Source: Hyphomicrobiales bacterium
GTDB taxonomy: Bacteria; Pseudomonadota; Alphaproteobacteria; Rhizobiales; Beijerinckiaceae
DNA: 47,634 nt
Assembly (NCBI GenBank): GCA_028290405.1
Contig: JAQGJX010000110.1
Location: 1 to 47,634, forward strand
Reading direction: 5' to 3'
The position numbers and the translations under genes are program-made. The notes under the pieces are model-generated. The model was not told the DNA's origin. It saw nothing but the letters and a program-made list of their open reading frames with translations, and did not search any database. Positions 1-8,790 of this stretch are shown piece by piece. The number at the start of each line of letters is the position of its first letter. The first letter of the stretch is position 1.

Positions 1-906
1 GCGCTGGCGCAGGAATGGCCGACGCGCGTGGTGCGCTTCATCGTGCCGTTCGCGCCAGGCGCGGGCGCCGACATCGGCGCGCGCCTGGCGGCCGACAAGC
101 TGAGCCGCCGCTGGCCGCAGGCCGTCATCGTCGAGAACCGCCCGGGCGGCGACAGCCTCATCGGCATCAAGGCGGTGGTGGGCGCCAACGACGACCACAT
201 GCTGCTGTTCAGCCCCGCGGGCAATTTCACCCCGCACCCCTATCGCTACGAGAAGCGCGGCTACGAGCGCACGACGGACCTGCTGCCCATCGCGCGGTTC
301 TCCAACACCGTGCTGGGCTTTGCGGTCGCGAGCTCGCTGGGGACGAACACCCTGAAGGAATGGGTCGACAAGGCCAAAGCCTCGCCGGGCAAGATGAACG
401 TCGTGCTGGTGCCGGGCATCACCGAATTCGTCTGGGACGGGTTCGCGAAGTCCGTGGGCATCGACGTGGTGAAGGTGCCCTACACCAACCTTGTGCAGGG
501 CGCGAACGACATGGGGACCGAGCGCGTGCAGGGCTCCATGGCCTCTCTGGCGATCCTCCAGCCCGCCATGCAGGGCAACGTCGCCAAGCTGCTCGTCGTC
601 ACGGGCCGCCAGCGCGTGAGCATCCTGCCCGACACGCCGACCGCCATCGAGGCGGGCTTCCCGTCCATGGAGCTGGAAGGCCTCGTGGGCGTCTTCGGCC
701 CTAAGGGCATGTCGCTCGAGCTTCGCCGCAAGATCGGCAAGGACATCGTGGAGGTCGCGAGCGAGCCCGACATCGCCTCGAGGCTGGTGGCCACCGGGCA
801 GGTGCCGAACCCCGGCGGGGCGGACGAGTTCACCGCGGCCATCGAGCGCCAGGAAGCGCAAGTCGCCGAGATCGCCAAGCTGATGGGCCTGCCCCGCAAG
901 GACTGA
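1..906 (+). CDS. Bug/TctC-family tripartite tricarboxylate transporter receptor, 5' partial
   Basis: The reading frame is open from base 1 and gives 301 visible residues. It opens with ALAQ, the usual end of a Sec signal peptide, followed by the family's typical first strand (residues WPTRVVRFIVPFAPGAGADI), so only the start codon and most of the signal peptide lie outside the window. The middle carries the family's PxxPT-like segment (LPDTPTAIEAGF). Bug receptors are periplasmic Venus-flytrap proteins that bind carboxylates or related small acids, usually for TctAB permeases. No TctA or TctB gene is present here, so the ligand is unknown. The gene ends just before a strong rho-independent terminator and is separated from the AraC gene downstream. 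Confidence 0.88.
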   Translation, partial: ALAQEWPTRVVRFIVPFAPGAGADIGARLAADKLSRRWPQAVIVENRPGGDSLIGIKAVVGANDDHMLLFSPAGNFTPHPYRYEKRGYERTTDLLPIARFSNTVLGFAVASSLGTNTLKEWVDKAKASPGKMNVVLVPGITEFVWDGFAKSVGIDVVKVPYTNLVQGANDMGTERVQGSMASLAILQPAMQGNVAKLLVVTGRQRVSILPDTPTAIEAGFPSMELEGLVGVFGPKGMSLELRRKIGKDIVEVASEPDIASRLVATGQVPNPGGADEFTAAIERQEAQVAEIAKLMGLPRKD

Positions 907-929
907 GCCCATCAAAAGGCCGACCTCGA

Positions 930-960
930 AACCTCCCGCCCGGCCGGCGGGAGGTTTTTT
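930..960 (+). terminator. rho-independent terminator of the first Bug gene
   Basis: An 11-bp perfect stem (930-940 with 946-956, arms AACCTCCCGCC and GGCGGGAGGTT) closes a 5-nt loop and runs into six T residues at 955-960. It starts 23 bases after the stop codon of the Bug receptor gene. This is the clearest textbook terminator in the window. Confidence 0.9.
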
Positions 961-1048
961 CGTTCAAGCGAATGAATTTCGTCGCGATTGCGCAATTCCG
1001 ATAGTCGTTTCGCCTTTTCACGCCCCTCCTCGCCAGAGGAGAATCGCG

Positions 1049-1996
1049 ATGCTGCTCGCCAGACATAAAGCTCTGTGGACGTCCGACCCGGACACCGCGT
1101 TTCATGGCGTTTCGCTGCGACAGCCCGGCTATCGCCGGTTCGATTACACGCGCTCGCCCACCTGGCGGTTCAAGATCAACTACACCGAGATCGGCTCCAT
1201 CGGGGTGACGGAGGGCGTCACGGGTCCCTGGTCGATCGAGGCGGAACCGGACGGCGTTGTGCGCATGCTGCTCACGCTCGCCGGGAACCTGGAAGCGACG
1301 CTCGACGGCCGCAGGAAGGCCTCGCCCCGCAGCCTGTCGTTCAGTCCTCTGGATCGACACGCCTCAAAATCGTCCGCCGCTCACGCGATCCTGACAAAAC
1401 TTTCCCGCGCCCGCCTCGCCGCCGACCTCGAGTCTCTGGACTCTGACGTGTCGCTGGAAGCGCGCGTCGCGGCGCTCTGGTACGAAGCGACCCCGCAACT
1501 CGAGGCGCTGGAGCGCACGTTCCGTTTCGTCCTGCACCAGATCGCCAACGACGCCGGAATGCTCGACAAGGCTGCGTTCCACCTTGTGCATGAAGAGCTG
1601 CTCTATCTTTACGCCGCGCAGGCGCTGGTGGGCGCGGCGCCCGAGGCGGCGGCCCCGGCGGGCTCGGCGGCGCTGAACCGGTGCATCGAATACATCGAGG
1701 ATCGCCTCACCTGCGCCCTCACCCTGTCGGACGTGGCCGCCGCCGCGGGCTTGAGCGTGCGCTCCGTCCAGTTGCTGTTCCAGAAGCAGACGGGCGGCAC
1801 CGTCTCGGCGCACATCCGCACCCGGCGGCTGGCGCGCGTGCATCGCCTGCTCGCGATGCCGTCCACGCGGCTTTCCGTCACCCAGGCGGCGTTCAGTTGC
1901 GGGTTCTCCCACATGGGGCAGTTCACCATGCACTACCGCGACGCGTTCGGCGAGACGCCAAGCGCGACCCTGCGGGCCGCGACCCGCTCGCACTGA
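1049..1996 (+). CDS. AraC-family transcriptional regulator
   Basis: A 315-residue protein. The C-terminal third (about residues 210-312) is an AraC/XylS double helix-turn-helix domain: LTLSDVAAAAGLSVRSVQLLF is the first recognition unit and TQAAFSCGFSHMGQFTMHYR the second, followed by the conserved FGETPS segment. The N-terminal 200 residues resemble the AraC_binding_2 ligand domain, which senses small effectors. The ATG is preceded by AGAGGAGA at a good distance. It lies between two Bug receptor genes on the same strand, so it probably controls the receptor and enzyme genes that follow in response to their substrate. The effector is not predictable from sequence. Confidence 0.88.
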   Translation: MLLARHKALWTSDPDTAFHGVSLRQPGYRRFDYTRSPTWRFKINYTEIGSIGVTEGVTGPWSIEAEPDGVVRMLLTLAGNLEATLDGRRKASPRSLSFSPLDRHASKSSAAHAILTKLSRARLAADLESLDSDVSLEARVAALWYEATPQLEALERTFRFVLHQIANDAGMLDKAAFHLVHEELLYLYAAQALVGAAPEAAAPAGSAALNRCIEYIEDRLTCALTLSDVAAAAGLSVRSVQLLFQKQTGGTVSAHIRTRRLARVHRLLAMPSTRLSVTQAAFSCGFSHMGQFTMHYRDAFGETPSATLRAATRSH

Positions 1997-2056
1997 GGCG
2001 CCATTGCGCTGAGCGGTCCGGCGCCGCAGATTGCGCGCGACACGGGAGGATCATTC

Positions 2057-3115
2057 ATGCGCAACAGGCTGCGGGCGTTTCACAGGATGGGCCGCGCGCT
2101 GGCGCTCCCCGGCCTTCTGCTCGGGCTGGCGAGCCAAGCCGCTCTGGCGCAGGCGCCGGACGCATTCTTCCGCGGCAAGACGGCGCGCATCGTCATCGGC
2201 TTCGAGACGGCGGGCACCTATGGCCAGTACGCCATGCTGGCTTCGCGGCATCTGCGCAAGCACATGGCGGGCAATCCCACGGTCATCGTGCAGTCCATGC
2301 CGGGCGCAAGCGGCGTCACGGCGATCCGCCACGTGGCGCAAGTGGCGCCCAAGGATGGGACCACGCTGCTGCTGGCGCCCATCAACATCGTGCAGGACGG
2401 CGTGCTGAACACGAACCCCGGCTACGACCCTGCGGAGTTTGCGTGGATCGGGCGCATGATGGAGCTGGTGCAGATCGGCGTCGCCTCCGAGAAGTCGGGC
2501 ATGCGCAGCCTTGATGACGCAAAGACGCGCTCGTTCAACGCCGCCGGCATCGGCGTCACGCAGCCGACCTCCCTCAACTGGCATCTCATCAACGCGCTGC
2601 TGGGCACGAAGATCAACGTGGTGTCCGGCTACAAAGGCCTGCCGGACGCGCAGCTCGCGTGGGAGCGCGGCGAGGCGGACGTGGTGATGATGAACTGGGA
2701 GACGGCGGTCCAGCGCTTCGGGGACGACATGCGGCAGGGCAAGGTGAAGCCGCTCTTCTCCTACACGGCCCGTCCCATGGAGGAGATCAAGGGCCTGCCG
2801 GCCATCGGCATGATGGGGAGCACCGAGGTGGAAAAGGCCTTCCTGCAGGTCTTCACCATCGGGCCCTGGATCGGCCGTTCGCTGGCGGTGCATTCCGGCG
2901 TCCCGCAGGACAGGCTGCAGGCTTGGCGCACGGCGTTCGACGCGATGCTGAAGGACCCCGAGTTCCTGGCGGAGATCGAGAAAGGCGCCCTGCGGTTCGA
3001 CCCGCTCAGCGGGGCGGAGGTGGACAGTTTCGTGAAGCAGTCAGCCTCCTATCCCAAGGACGTCCTTGAGGGCGTGCGGGCCTATTACGAACGCGTCACG
3101 TCCGAGAAGCGCTAG
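2057..3115 (+). CDS. Bug/TctC-type periplasmic substrate-binding protein
   Basis: A 352-residue protein with a Sec signal peptide: positive start (RNRLRAFHRMGR), hydrophobic core, and a likely cut after ALAQ near residue 32. The mature part has the Bug fold signatures: IVIGFETAGTYGQYA, a VIVQSMPGASG strand-turn, then VAPKDGTTLLLAP. It belongs to a divergent branch of the family in which a GYKG motif and an ERGEADVVM segment occur in the second lobe; the protein at 6313-7368 shows the same branch features. A GGGAGG ribosome site precedes the ATG. It follows the AraC gene by 60 bases and may be co-transcribed. No permease partner is nearby. Confidence 0.85.
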   Translation: MRNRLRAFHRMGRALALPGLLLGLASQAALAQAPDAFFRGKTARIVIGFETAGTYGQYAMLASRHLRKHMAGNPTVIVQSMPGASGVTAIRHVAQVAPKDGTTLLLAPINIVQDGVLNTNPGYDPAEFAWIGRMMELVQIGVASEKSGMRSLDDAKTRSFNAAGIGVTQPTSLNWHLINALLGTKINVVSGYKGLPDAQLAWERGEADVVMMNWETAVQRFGDDMRQGKVKPLFSYTARPMEEIKGLPAIGMMGSTEVEKAFLQVFTIGPWIGRSLAVHSGVPQDRLQAWRTAFDAMLKDPEFLAEIEKGALRFDPLSGAEVDSFVKQSASYPKDVLEGVRAYYERVTSEKR

Positions 3116-3323
3116 CGGCCCACCCGGCGGCGCCCGCGCCCATCGTGGGCGCGCGACGCCTCCGAGGCTGATTGGGACTACGCCCAAACCGCTGGCGCGC
3201 AGAGGCTGAGGGCGCGCGCACGAGCCGCAGACGCGCGAATCGCGCGGCGCTTGACCACCCGCCGCAATGCCGCCAAAACCTTCGGCTGAAGGAACGTCAA
3301 AATTCCAGCGCGGGTGGAACACC
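3116..3323. other. intergenic region before the aminotransferase gene
   Basis: About 208 bases without a supported gene. It holds a GC-rich 8-bp stem with a 3-nt loop (3135-3153, CGCGCCCA...TGGGCGCG) without a T run, and a small CCTTC/GAAGG stem around 3280-3295. These could be weak terminators or leader structures. I see no clear promoter. Confidence 0.4.
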
Positions 3324-4475
3324 ATGAATCGCACGATGACCGACCCCTTTCTGCCGCCGCAGCGCCTGCTGCTCGGGCCCGGCCCCTCGCCGGTCGCCCC
3401 CGAAGTGCTCGCGGCGCTGGCGCTGCCGACCATCGGCCATCTCGACCCCGCCTTCATCCGGTTGATGGACGAACTGAAGTCGATGCTGCAAACGGTCTTC
3501 GACACGACGAACGACGCCACGTTCACCGTGGCGGGCCCCGGCAGCGTGGGGATGGACGCGTGCGTGCTCAACCTTGTGGAGCCCGGCGACAAGATCCTGG
3601 TCGCCCGCAACGGCGTGTTCGGCATGCGCATGACCGAGGTCGCCTCGCGCGGCGGCGCGCAGGTCGTGCCGGTGGACGTGGAATGGGGCAAGCCCGTGGA
3701 TCCCGCCGCCGTGGACGCCGCGCTGGCGGCCGACAAGGACATCAAGTTCGTCGCCTTCGTGCATTCAGAGACCTCGACCGGCGTTCTGTCGCCCGCGAAG
3801 GAGATTTGCGCCGTCGCCGCCAGGCATGGCGCCATGGTCATCATGGACGCCGTCACGTCGCTGGGCGGCGTGCCGGTGCACATCGACGAGTGGGGCGTGG
3901 ACGCGGTGTATTCGGGCACCCAGAAATGCCTGAGCTGCCCGCCCGGGCTGTCGCCCGTGTCGTTCAGCCCGCGCGCCGTGGAGCACATCAAGAACCGCAA
4001 GACGAAGGTGCTGTCGTGGTTCCTCGACGTCACGCAGGTCATGGCCTACTGGACCGGCGCGGGCGCGCGCGCCTATCACCACACCGCCCCCATCAACAGC
4101 CTCTACGGTTTCCACGAAGCCCTGCGGCGCCTGCTGAACGAGGGGCTCGAGGCCAGCTTCGCGCGCCACAGGGCCGCGCACCTGCGGCTGGTGGACGGCA
4201 TGGCGAAGCTGGGCATCTCCTTCCTGGTGGACGAGGCCTATCGCCTGCCGCAGCTCAACACGGTGCGCATTCCTGAGGGGATCAACGACGCGCAGGTGCG
4301 CAGCAGCCTGCTCCACGACTACAACATCGAGATCGGCGCGGGCCTTGGCCCGCTGGCCGGCAAGGTCTGGCGCATCGGCCTGATGGGCGAAGGCGCCCGC
4401 AGCGAGCACGTGGACCGCCTGCTGCGCGACCTTGGGCTGGCGATCGCGGCGCAAAGGCAGATGGCGCCCGCGTAA
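3324..4475 (+). CDS. class V PLP-dependent aminotransferase (alanine-glyoxylate type)
   Basis: A 383-residue cytosolic enzyme, full length for the AGXT/serine-pyruvate/ureidoglycine-glyoxylate group. It shows the family's opening LLLGPGPSPV, PTIGHLDP, the cofactor-binding MDAVTSLGG (D175) and the SGTQKCLSCPPGLSP signature in which K201 forms the Schiff base with pyridoxal phosphate. The reaction is transfer of an amino group from an amino donor to an oxo acid, probably glyoxylate or pyruvate; pyridoxamine-pyruvate aminotransferase is a close alternative. ATG 3324 is chosen because GGGTGG lies just upstream; the frame stays open to 3267 but that start would add 19 residues unlike the family. 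Its neighbours are Bug receptors and an M24 protein. Confidence 0.9.
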   Translation: MNRTMTDPFLPPQRLLLGPGPSPVAPEVLAALALPTIGHLDPAFIRLMDELKSMLQTVFDTTNDATFTVAGPGSVGMDACVLNLVEPGDKILVARNGVFGMRMTEVASRGGAQVVPVDVEWGKPVDPAAVDAALAADKDIKFVAFVHSETSTGVLSPAKEICAVAARHGAMVIMDAVTSLGGVPVHIDEWGVDAVYSGTQKCLSCPPGLSPVSFSPRAVEHIKNRKTKVLSWFLDVTQVMAYWTGAGARAYHHTAPINSLYGFHEALRRLLNEGLEASFARHRAAHLRLVDGMAKLGISFLVDEAYRLPQLNTVRIPEGINDAQVRSSLLHDYNIEIGAGLGPLAGKVWRIGLMGEGARSEHVDRLLRDLGLAIAAQRQMAPA

Positions 4476-4502
4476 ACCGTCGCGAAGCGCGTGCTCGTCA
4501 AG

Positions 4503-4527
4503 CGGCCCGGCCCCTGCGGCCGGGCCG
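4503..4527. terminator. bidirectional hairpin between convergent genes
   Basis: A perfect 10-bp GC-only stem (4503-4512 with 4518-4527, CGGCCCGGCC and GGCCGGGCCG) with a 5-nt loop sits between the aminotransferase stop and the stop of the oppositely oriented YciI-like gene. There is no long T run on either side, so it may act with Rho or simply as an mRNA end stabiliser. Confidence 0.55.
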
Positions 4528-4532
4528 TATTG

Positions 4533-4955
4533 TCATGGGTCCTGCTTTTGCAGCCGGTAGGTGCGCTCGTCGATTTTCAGCACGCCGTCCGCGAGGCGGA
4601 TCTCGAGGCGCACCGTTCCCTCGTTGCGCTGCCAGGGGATCACCTCCATGACCCGCTGGCCGGCCTTGGTGTAGGGCTCCTGCGCGCCAATGCGCGCCGC
4701 CTCCTCGCGGTTTGCGGCGCGAATGATGATCATGCCTGCGCCGGAAGGCTTTTCGCCCAGGTCCGCAAAAGGCCCGGCGGCGAACAGCGCGCCCGTGCGC
4801 TCAAGATCGAGCAGATAGCGATGATGGTCGAGCCGCGTGCGCTCGCGCGACTCCAGCGGCGGCGCGTTCTCCGCGGGGCGCATCATCAGCACATAGGCCT
4901 GCTCGCGCGCCAGCGCGCCGGTGACCGCCGCGACCTCTTCCTCCAGACCCGCCAT
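4533..4955 (-). CDS. YciI/YCII-related domain protein
   Basis: A 140-residue protein. Residues about 40-110 fit the YCII fold, a small ferredoxin-like alpha/beta domain: DHHRYLLDLERTGALFAAGPF followed by GAGMIIIRAANREEA and a PYTKAG segment near a VIPW strand. The histidine pair HH at the start of this domain corresponds to the His used by characterised YciI-like dehydrochlorinases, but most members have no known reaction. ATG 4955 is preceded by GGGAGG; the longer frame to 5117 lacks a ribosome site. It diverges from the M24 gene (start 5103) over about 147 bases that should hold both promoters. Confidence 0.78.
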   Translation of the reverse strand: MAGLEEEVAAVTGALAREQAYVLMMRPAENAPPLESRERTRLDHHRYLLDLERTGALFAAGPFADLGEKPSGAGMIIIRAANREEAARIGAQEPYTKAGQRVMEVIPWQRNEGTVRLEIRLADGVLKIDERTYRLQKQDP

Positions 4956-5102
4956 GTTGCGCCTCCCTGATGCGTTCCACGCGGAGCCGGAGCGGCCCCG
5001 CGCATCGCCCAAGTTTCTGTTTCCTTCAGGCGCGATCCGAATAAGATACCCCCAAGGCCGGCGCGGCAAGCGCATGAGCCAGCGCTGGAGGACCGACGCC
5101 GC

Positions 5103-6278
5103 ATGCTCAACGCGCACGCATTGGCTTTGCTAGAAGCCGAGTATCCCAAGTTCTCCGACGGCGAGATGCAGCGCAGGCGCGCCGCGGTCCGGGACGTGAT
5201 GGCGCAGGCCGGCGTCGATCACCTGATCTATTACGGCGCGGGCTGGCGCGGGTCCGTGGTGCACTGGCTCAGCCACTGGCCGGTGACGACGGAAGCCGCC
5301 TGCGTGTTCAGCGCGGGCGAGAAGGACGTGCTGTTCGTCCACTATTACAATCACCTTGCGCTGGCGCGGCGCATCGCTCACGAGGCCGAGGTGAAATGGG
5401 GCGGACCCTCGACGTTCCAGAACGTCGTCGAGGAGTTGCGCCGCCGGGGCGCGAAGCCCCAGCGCGTCGGCTTCATGGGCCAGATCGGCCATGACGCCCA
5501 CGAGATCCTGTCGGCGGCGTTCGGCAAGCCCGTCAACCTCTCGAAGGACTATGTGCGGCTGCGCAAGGTGAAGTCGGCGGAAGAACTGGACTGGTTCCGC
5601 ATCGGCTCGTGGTTCTCCGACCTTGGCATGCAGGGGCTCGCCGACAACGCGAAGCCTGGCGTCACCGAGCGCGAACTCGCGAACGCGGTCGAGCGCGCCT
5701 ATGTCGGCAAGGGAGGCGCGACGGGCCTGCACTTCATCGGCGCGACGCCGATGAGCGCGCCGAGCGTGGCCGCGCCATGCCAGTATCATTCGTCGCGCAA
5801 ACTGCAGAAGGGCGACGTGGTGTTTTCCGAGATCAGCGCGGACCTGTTCGGCTATTCCGGGCAGGTCTTGCGCACGTTCTGCGTCGACCAGGAGCCCACC
5901 CCCCTCTACCGCGACCTGCACGACGTGGCGCAGGCCGCCTATGACGCCATCGTGAAGACGCTGAAGCCCGGCGCCCTTCCGGCGGACGTGGTCGCAGCCT
6001 CCGGGGTGATCGAGAAGGCGGGTTTCACGGCGGTGGACGACATTCTGCACGGCTACGGCGGCGGCTATTTTCCGCCCGTGCTGGGGGCGGCGAGCCGCTC
6101 CAACGGCAAGCTGCCGGAGGAGCCGTTCGTGGCCGGCCAGCTTGTGGTCGTGCAGCCCAACGTCACGACTTTGGACGGGACGGCCGGCGTGCAGACGGGC
6201 GACATGCTGCTCATCACCGACGAGGGCGCGGTTCCCATGCATGACTTTCCCCCGGGCCTGCGCGTGCTGCCCGCCTGA
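5103..6278 (+). CDS. M24 creatinase/aminopeptidase-fold protein lacking most metal ligands
   Basis: A 391-residue protein with the two-domain pita-bread layout: an N-terminal creatinase-type domain (about 1-150) and an M24 catalytic domain (about 155-385). In true metallopeptidases five ligands (D, D, H, E, E) bind two metals. Aligning by motif, the GDxxxxD...GYxSDxTRT block here reads GDVVFSE...GYSGQVLRT (E243, Q254), the His motif is kept (H316 in HGYGG), the usual EPG is QPN (Q351) and the final IED is TGD (G366). It is therefore unlikely to be a prolidase and closer in logic to creatinase, which works without metal on C-N bonds. It is followed by a Bug receptor gene on the same strand. 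Confidence 0.82.
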   Translation: MLNAHALALLEAEYPKFSDGEMQRRRAAVRDVMAQAGVDHLIYYGAGWRGSVVHWLSHWPVTTEAACVFSAGEKDVLFVHYYNHLALARRIAHEAEVKWGGPSTFQNVVEELRRRGAKPQRVGFMGQIGHDAHEILSAAFGKPVNLSKDYVRLRKVKSAEELDWFRIGSWFSDLGMQGLADNAKPGVTERELANAVERAYVGKGGATGLHFIGATPMSAPSVAAPCQYHSSRKLQKGDVVFSEISADLFGYSGQVLRTFCVDQEPTPLYRDLHDVAQAAYDAIVKTLKPGALPADVVAASGVIEKAGFTAVDDILHGYGGGYFPPVLGAASRSNGKLPEEPFVAGQLVVVQPNVTTLDGTAGVQTGDMLLITDEGAVPMHDFPPGLRVLPA

Positions 6279-6312
6279 GCGCGTGCGCGCATCACCAATG
6301 GAGACGAGCATC

Positions 6313-7368
6313 ATGGGAAAGCGACCCCGTTCAACCGCCGCCGCGGCAGGCCTTGCGCTGCTGGGGCTTTTCGCGTCGGGCGCGGCGCGCGCGGCGGACT
6401 TCGACCTGAAGGACCGGACGGTCACGATTTACGTGGCCGGCGGCCTCGGAGGCGGCGTCGACGCCTATGCGCGCGCCATCGCGCCCTATTTCCAGAAGTA
6501 CCTGCCGGGCCATCCGGCGGTGGTCATCGCCAACATGCCGGGCGCGGGCGGCGCGCAGGCGGTGCAATACCTCTACAACGTCGCCCCGAAGGACGGCGCG
6601 GCGATCGGCACCACGAACGTGGGACCCATCGCCGATCCCTTCCTGGAAAAAACGCCGTCCATCTACGACGTATCGAAGTTCGGCTGGCTTGGAAGCCTCG
6701 CGACGGGCAACACCGTGTGCGCCGTGTGGCACACGGTGGACGTCAACAGCATCGAGGACGTGAAATCGAAGGTGGTGACAGTGGCGGCGACCGGCGCGCG
6801 CTCGGCGCCGACGCGCTCCGCGCTGCTGATGAACGCGCTCATCGGCACAAAATTCAAGCCCATCTCGGGATACACGGGCGGCACCGCGCTGCTGGCGCTG
6901 GAGCGCGGCGAGGTGGACGCCACCTGCACCACGCTGAACTCCCTGCGCGCCACGCGCCCGCACTGGATCCGCGACGGAAAGCTCAAGATCCTCGTCCACG
7001 TTGCCATGGAGGCGGACGCCGAATTCCCGAAGGTTCCGCGCGCGCTCGACTTCGTGCACGACAAGAAGGACCGCGACGCGCTGGAGTTCTTCCTGCTGCC
7101 CTACGAGTTCAACAATCCCTATTACCTGCCCCCGGGGACAAGGCCCGAGGTTCTCGCGGGTTGGCGCGCGGCCTTCGACAAGGCCGCCGCCGATCCCGAT
7201 TATCTCGCCGAAGCCAAAAAGCGGCTGCAGGACGTGGACGTAAAGTCCGGCGCGCAGGTCGAGGCCCTCGTGGGCAAGCTGTTCGCCGCCCCGGCGGACG
7301 TCATCAAGCGCACCGTGGAAGCCATCGACCCCACCGGCAAGGTGGTCGAGGCGCCGGAGACGAAATAG
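6313..7368 (+). CDS. Bug/TctC-type periplasmic substrate-binding protein
   Basis: A 351-residue receptor with a Sec signal peptide (KRPRSTAAAAG, a hydrophobic stretch, then a likely cut after ARA near residue 27). The mature part follows the Bug pattern: TVTIYVAGGLGGGVDAYARA, VVIANMPGAGG, VAPKDGAAIG. Like the protein at 2057-3115 it has the GYTGG and LERGEVDATC segments of the divergent branch, suggesting an old duplication. ATG 6313 has a GGAG site about 9 bases upstream; an in-frame ATG at 6298 lacks one. It starts 34 bases after the M24 gene, so the two are probably one operon, and the receptor may bind the M24 protein's substrate. Confidence 0.86.
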   Translation: MGKRPRSTAAAAGLALLGLFASGAARAADFDLKDRTVTIYVAGGLGGGVDAYARAIAPYFQKYLPGHPAVVIANMPGAGGAQAVQYLYNVAPKDGAAIGTTNVGPIADPFLEKTPSIYDVSKFGWLGSLATGNTVCAVWHTVDVNSIEDVKSKVVTVAATGARSAPTRSALLMNALIGTKFKPISGYTGGTALLALERGEVDATCTTLNSLRATRPHWIRDGKLKILVHVAMEADAEFPKVPRALDFVHDKKDRDALEFFLLPYEFNNPYYLPPGTRPEVLAGWRAAFDKAAADPDYLAEAKKRLQDVDVKSGAQVEALVGKLFAAPADVIKRTVEAIDPTGKVVEAPETK

Positions 7369-7409
7369 GCGGTCGGGCGAAGGGCGCGCCGCGCCCCCGC
7401 CCCTGCCGC

Positions 7410-8648
7410 TCAGGCGTATTTCGTGATGCGCGGGGTTCCCGACGCATCCACGAACCACCGCTCGGACGTGAACGGCTTGCCGTTGACGCGATCGAGCAGC
7501 CAGTCGGCGATCATGGTGACTTTCTCTTCGCCGTTCGTCACGCTGGGCGCTCCCGCCACGCCGTGATTGGCGCCCTCGAAGATCACGAGCCGCTTGGGAC
7601 CCGGGATCGTGTCGAACAGGGCTTCGGTGTGCTCGATGGGCGAGAGCTGGTCCTTCTCTCCCGCCACCACCATGTAGGGGAACGTGATGGAGGGGGCGAG
7701 CGGACGCAGGTCGATGCCCTTGCAGAACGCGTCGAAGGCGTCCTCGTCCTCAAATCCCGACATGAACATGAAGCGCATCTTGAAGGTCGGCGAGGCGGCG
7801 TTGAAAATCGTGTCGCAGCCCGGTTCCTGGCACACGCCCGTGGCCGCAAAACCCTTGATGCGCGCGCCCAGCTTCGCCGCGAACACCGTGCCGAAATAAC
7901 TGCCGAAGCTCGTGCCGCGCACCACGAGCCTGTCGAGATCCACATAGGCCTGCGTGCGCAGCCACGCATAGGTCGCCTCCGCTGCGTCGCCGAAGTTCGT
8001 GGGCGTGAAGAAGATCCGCCGCGTGATGGCTTCCGCCTGCCCGGGCCCGTCCAGCGCCAGCACCGCGAACCCGCGCTCAAGGAAGCGGTCCCCGTACATG
8101 GAGACCATGTTCTCCTTGCTGGAATCCATGCCGCCGATAATGATCACGCAGGGAAACGTCTCGCCCGCGCGGGGCTCGCGCGGCAGGTGCATGTAGGCGG
8201 GCATGAACTTTCCCTCGAAGGGAATCTCCACGCGCGACACGGGCTGGGGCGCGTGGCGCATGTAGCCCGCGAAGCAGTCGTTCACGTGCTTTTCGTACGT
8301 GTGCAATTGCTCGCAATGCTCATGCAGCGGCCAGCAGGCGGTCGACCACAGCAGCGCTGCGGTCATGTAGTTCTCGCGCGCGGCCACGAAGCGGCCCTCC
8401 TGCTCGTACTGAACGGCCATCTTCGCGCGCTTGCGGGCCTGCACGGCGAACTCGCGGTCGAAATCGTCATAGCGCTTGATGCGGGCCGCCACGGCGCGGA
8501 ACTCCGCCTCCGCCTCTGCGCCCGCCGGGCGGCTCTTGGAGCCGATGCGCGCCTGGTCCCATTCCACGCCGATCGTGCGCACGACCGCGTCCAACAGCCA
8601 GCGCTGCTCCTTCCAGCGCCGGGCGTGGGGAGACGAAGATGAGCTCAT
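7410..8648 (-). CDS. alpha/beta hydrolase, FrsA/pseudooxynicotine-hydrolase type
   Basis: A 412-residue protein. Residues 1-135 are a mostly helical extension and cap; the hydrolase core follows with the nucleophile elbow GTSFG (S247), an acid in AGEKDQLSP (D333) and a base in EGANHG (H362), all in the expected order and spacing. The length and the helical N-terminus match the DUF1100/FrsA group, which includes the C-C bond hydrolase 2,6-dihydroxypseudooxynicotine hydrolase, so a C-C or ester bond hydrolysis is plausible. An AGGAGGAAA ribosome site precedes ATG 8648; the frame extends to 8789 without support. It converges with the Bug gene at 7368. Confidence 0.85.
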   Translation of the reverse strand: MSSSSSPHARRWKEQRWLLDAVVRTIGVEWDQARIGSKSRPAGAEAEAEFRAVAARIKRYDDFDREFAVQARKRAKMAVQYEQEGRFVAARENYMTAALLWSTACWPLHEHCEQLHTYEKHVNDCFAGYMRHAPQPVSRVEIPFEGKFMPAYMHLPREPRAGETFPCVIIIGGMDSSKENMVSMYGDRFLERGFAVLALDGPGQAEAITRRIFFTPTNFGDAAEATYAWLRTQAYVDLDRLVVRGTSFGSYFGTVFAAKLGARIKGFAATGVCQEPGCDTIFNAASPTFKMRFMFMSGFEDEDAFDAFCKGIDLRPLAPSITFPYMVVAGEKDQLSPIEHTEALFDTIPGPKRLVIFEGANHGVAGAPSVTNGEEKVTMIADWLLDRVNGKPFTSERWFVDASGTPRITKYA

Positions 8649-8790
8649 GGGTTTCCTCCTTGATTTTTCGCCGCGCGGGCCTGAACGTCCCGGCGCCTCT
8701 TTTGATGGCCGAACGCTACAAGAACGATGGCAAAAGACAATGGGCCAAGGCGTGGCGCGCACGCGCCGGCATGCTGGAGGAAGCGCCAAG

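Noticed and set aside
6717-8642. Plus-strand open frame of 641 codons over the Bug and hydrolase genes
   Set aside because: It is an out-of-frame shadow of the receptor at 6313 and antisense to the hydrolase at 7410.
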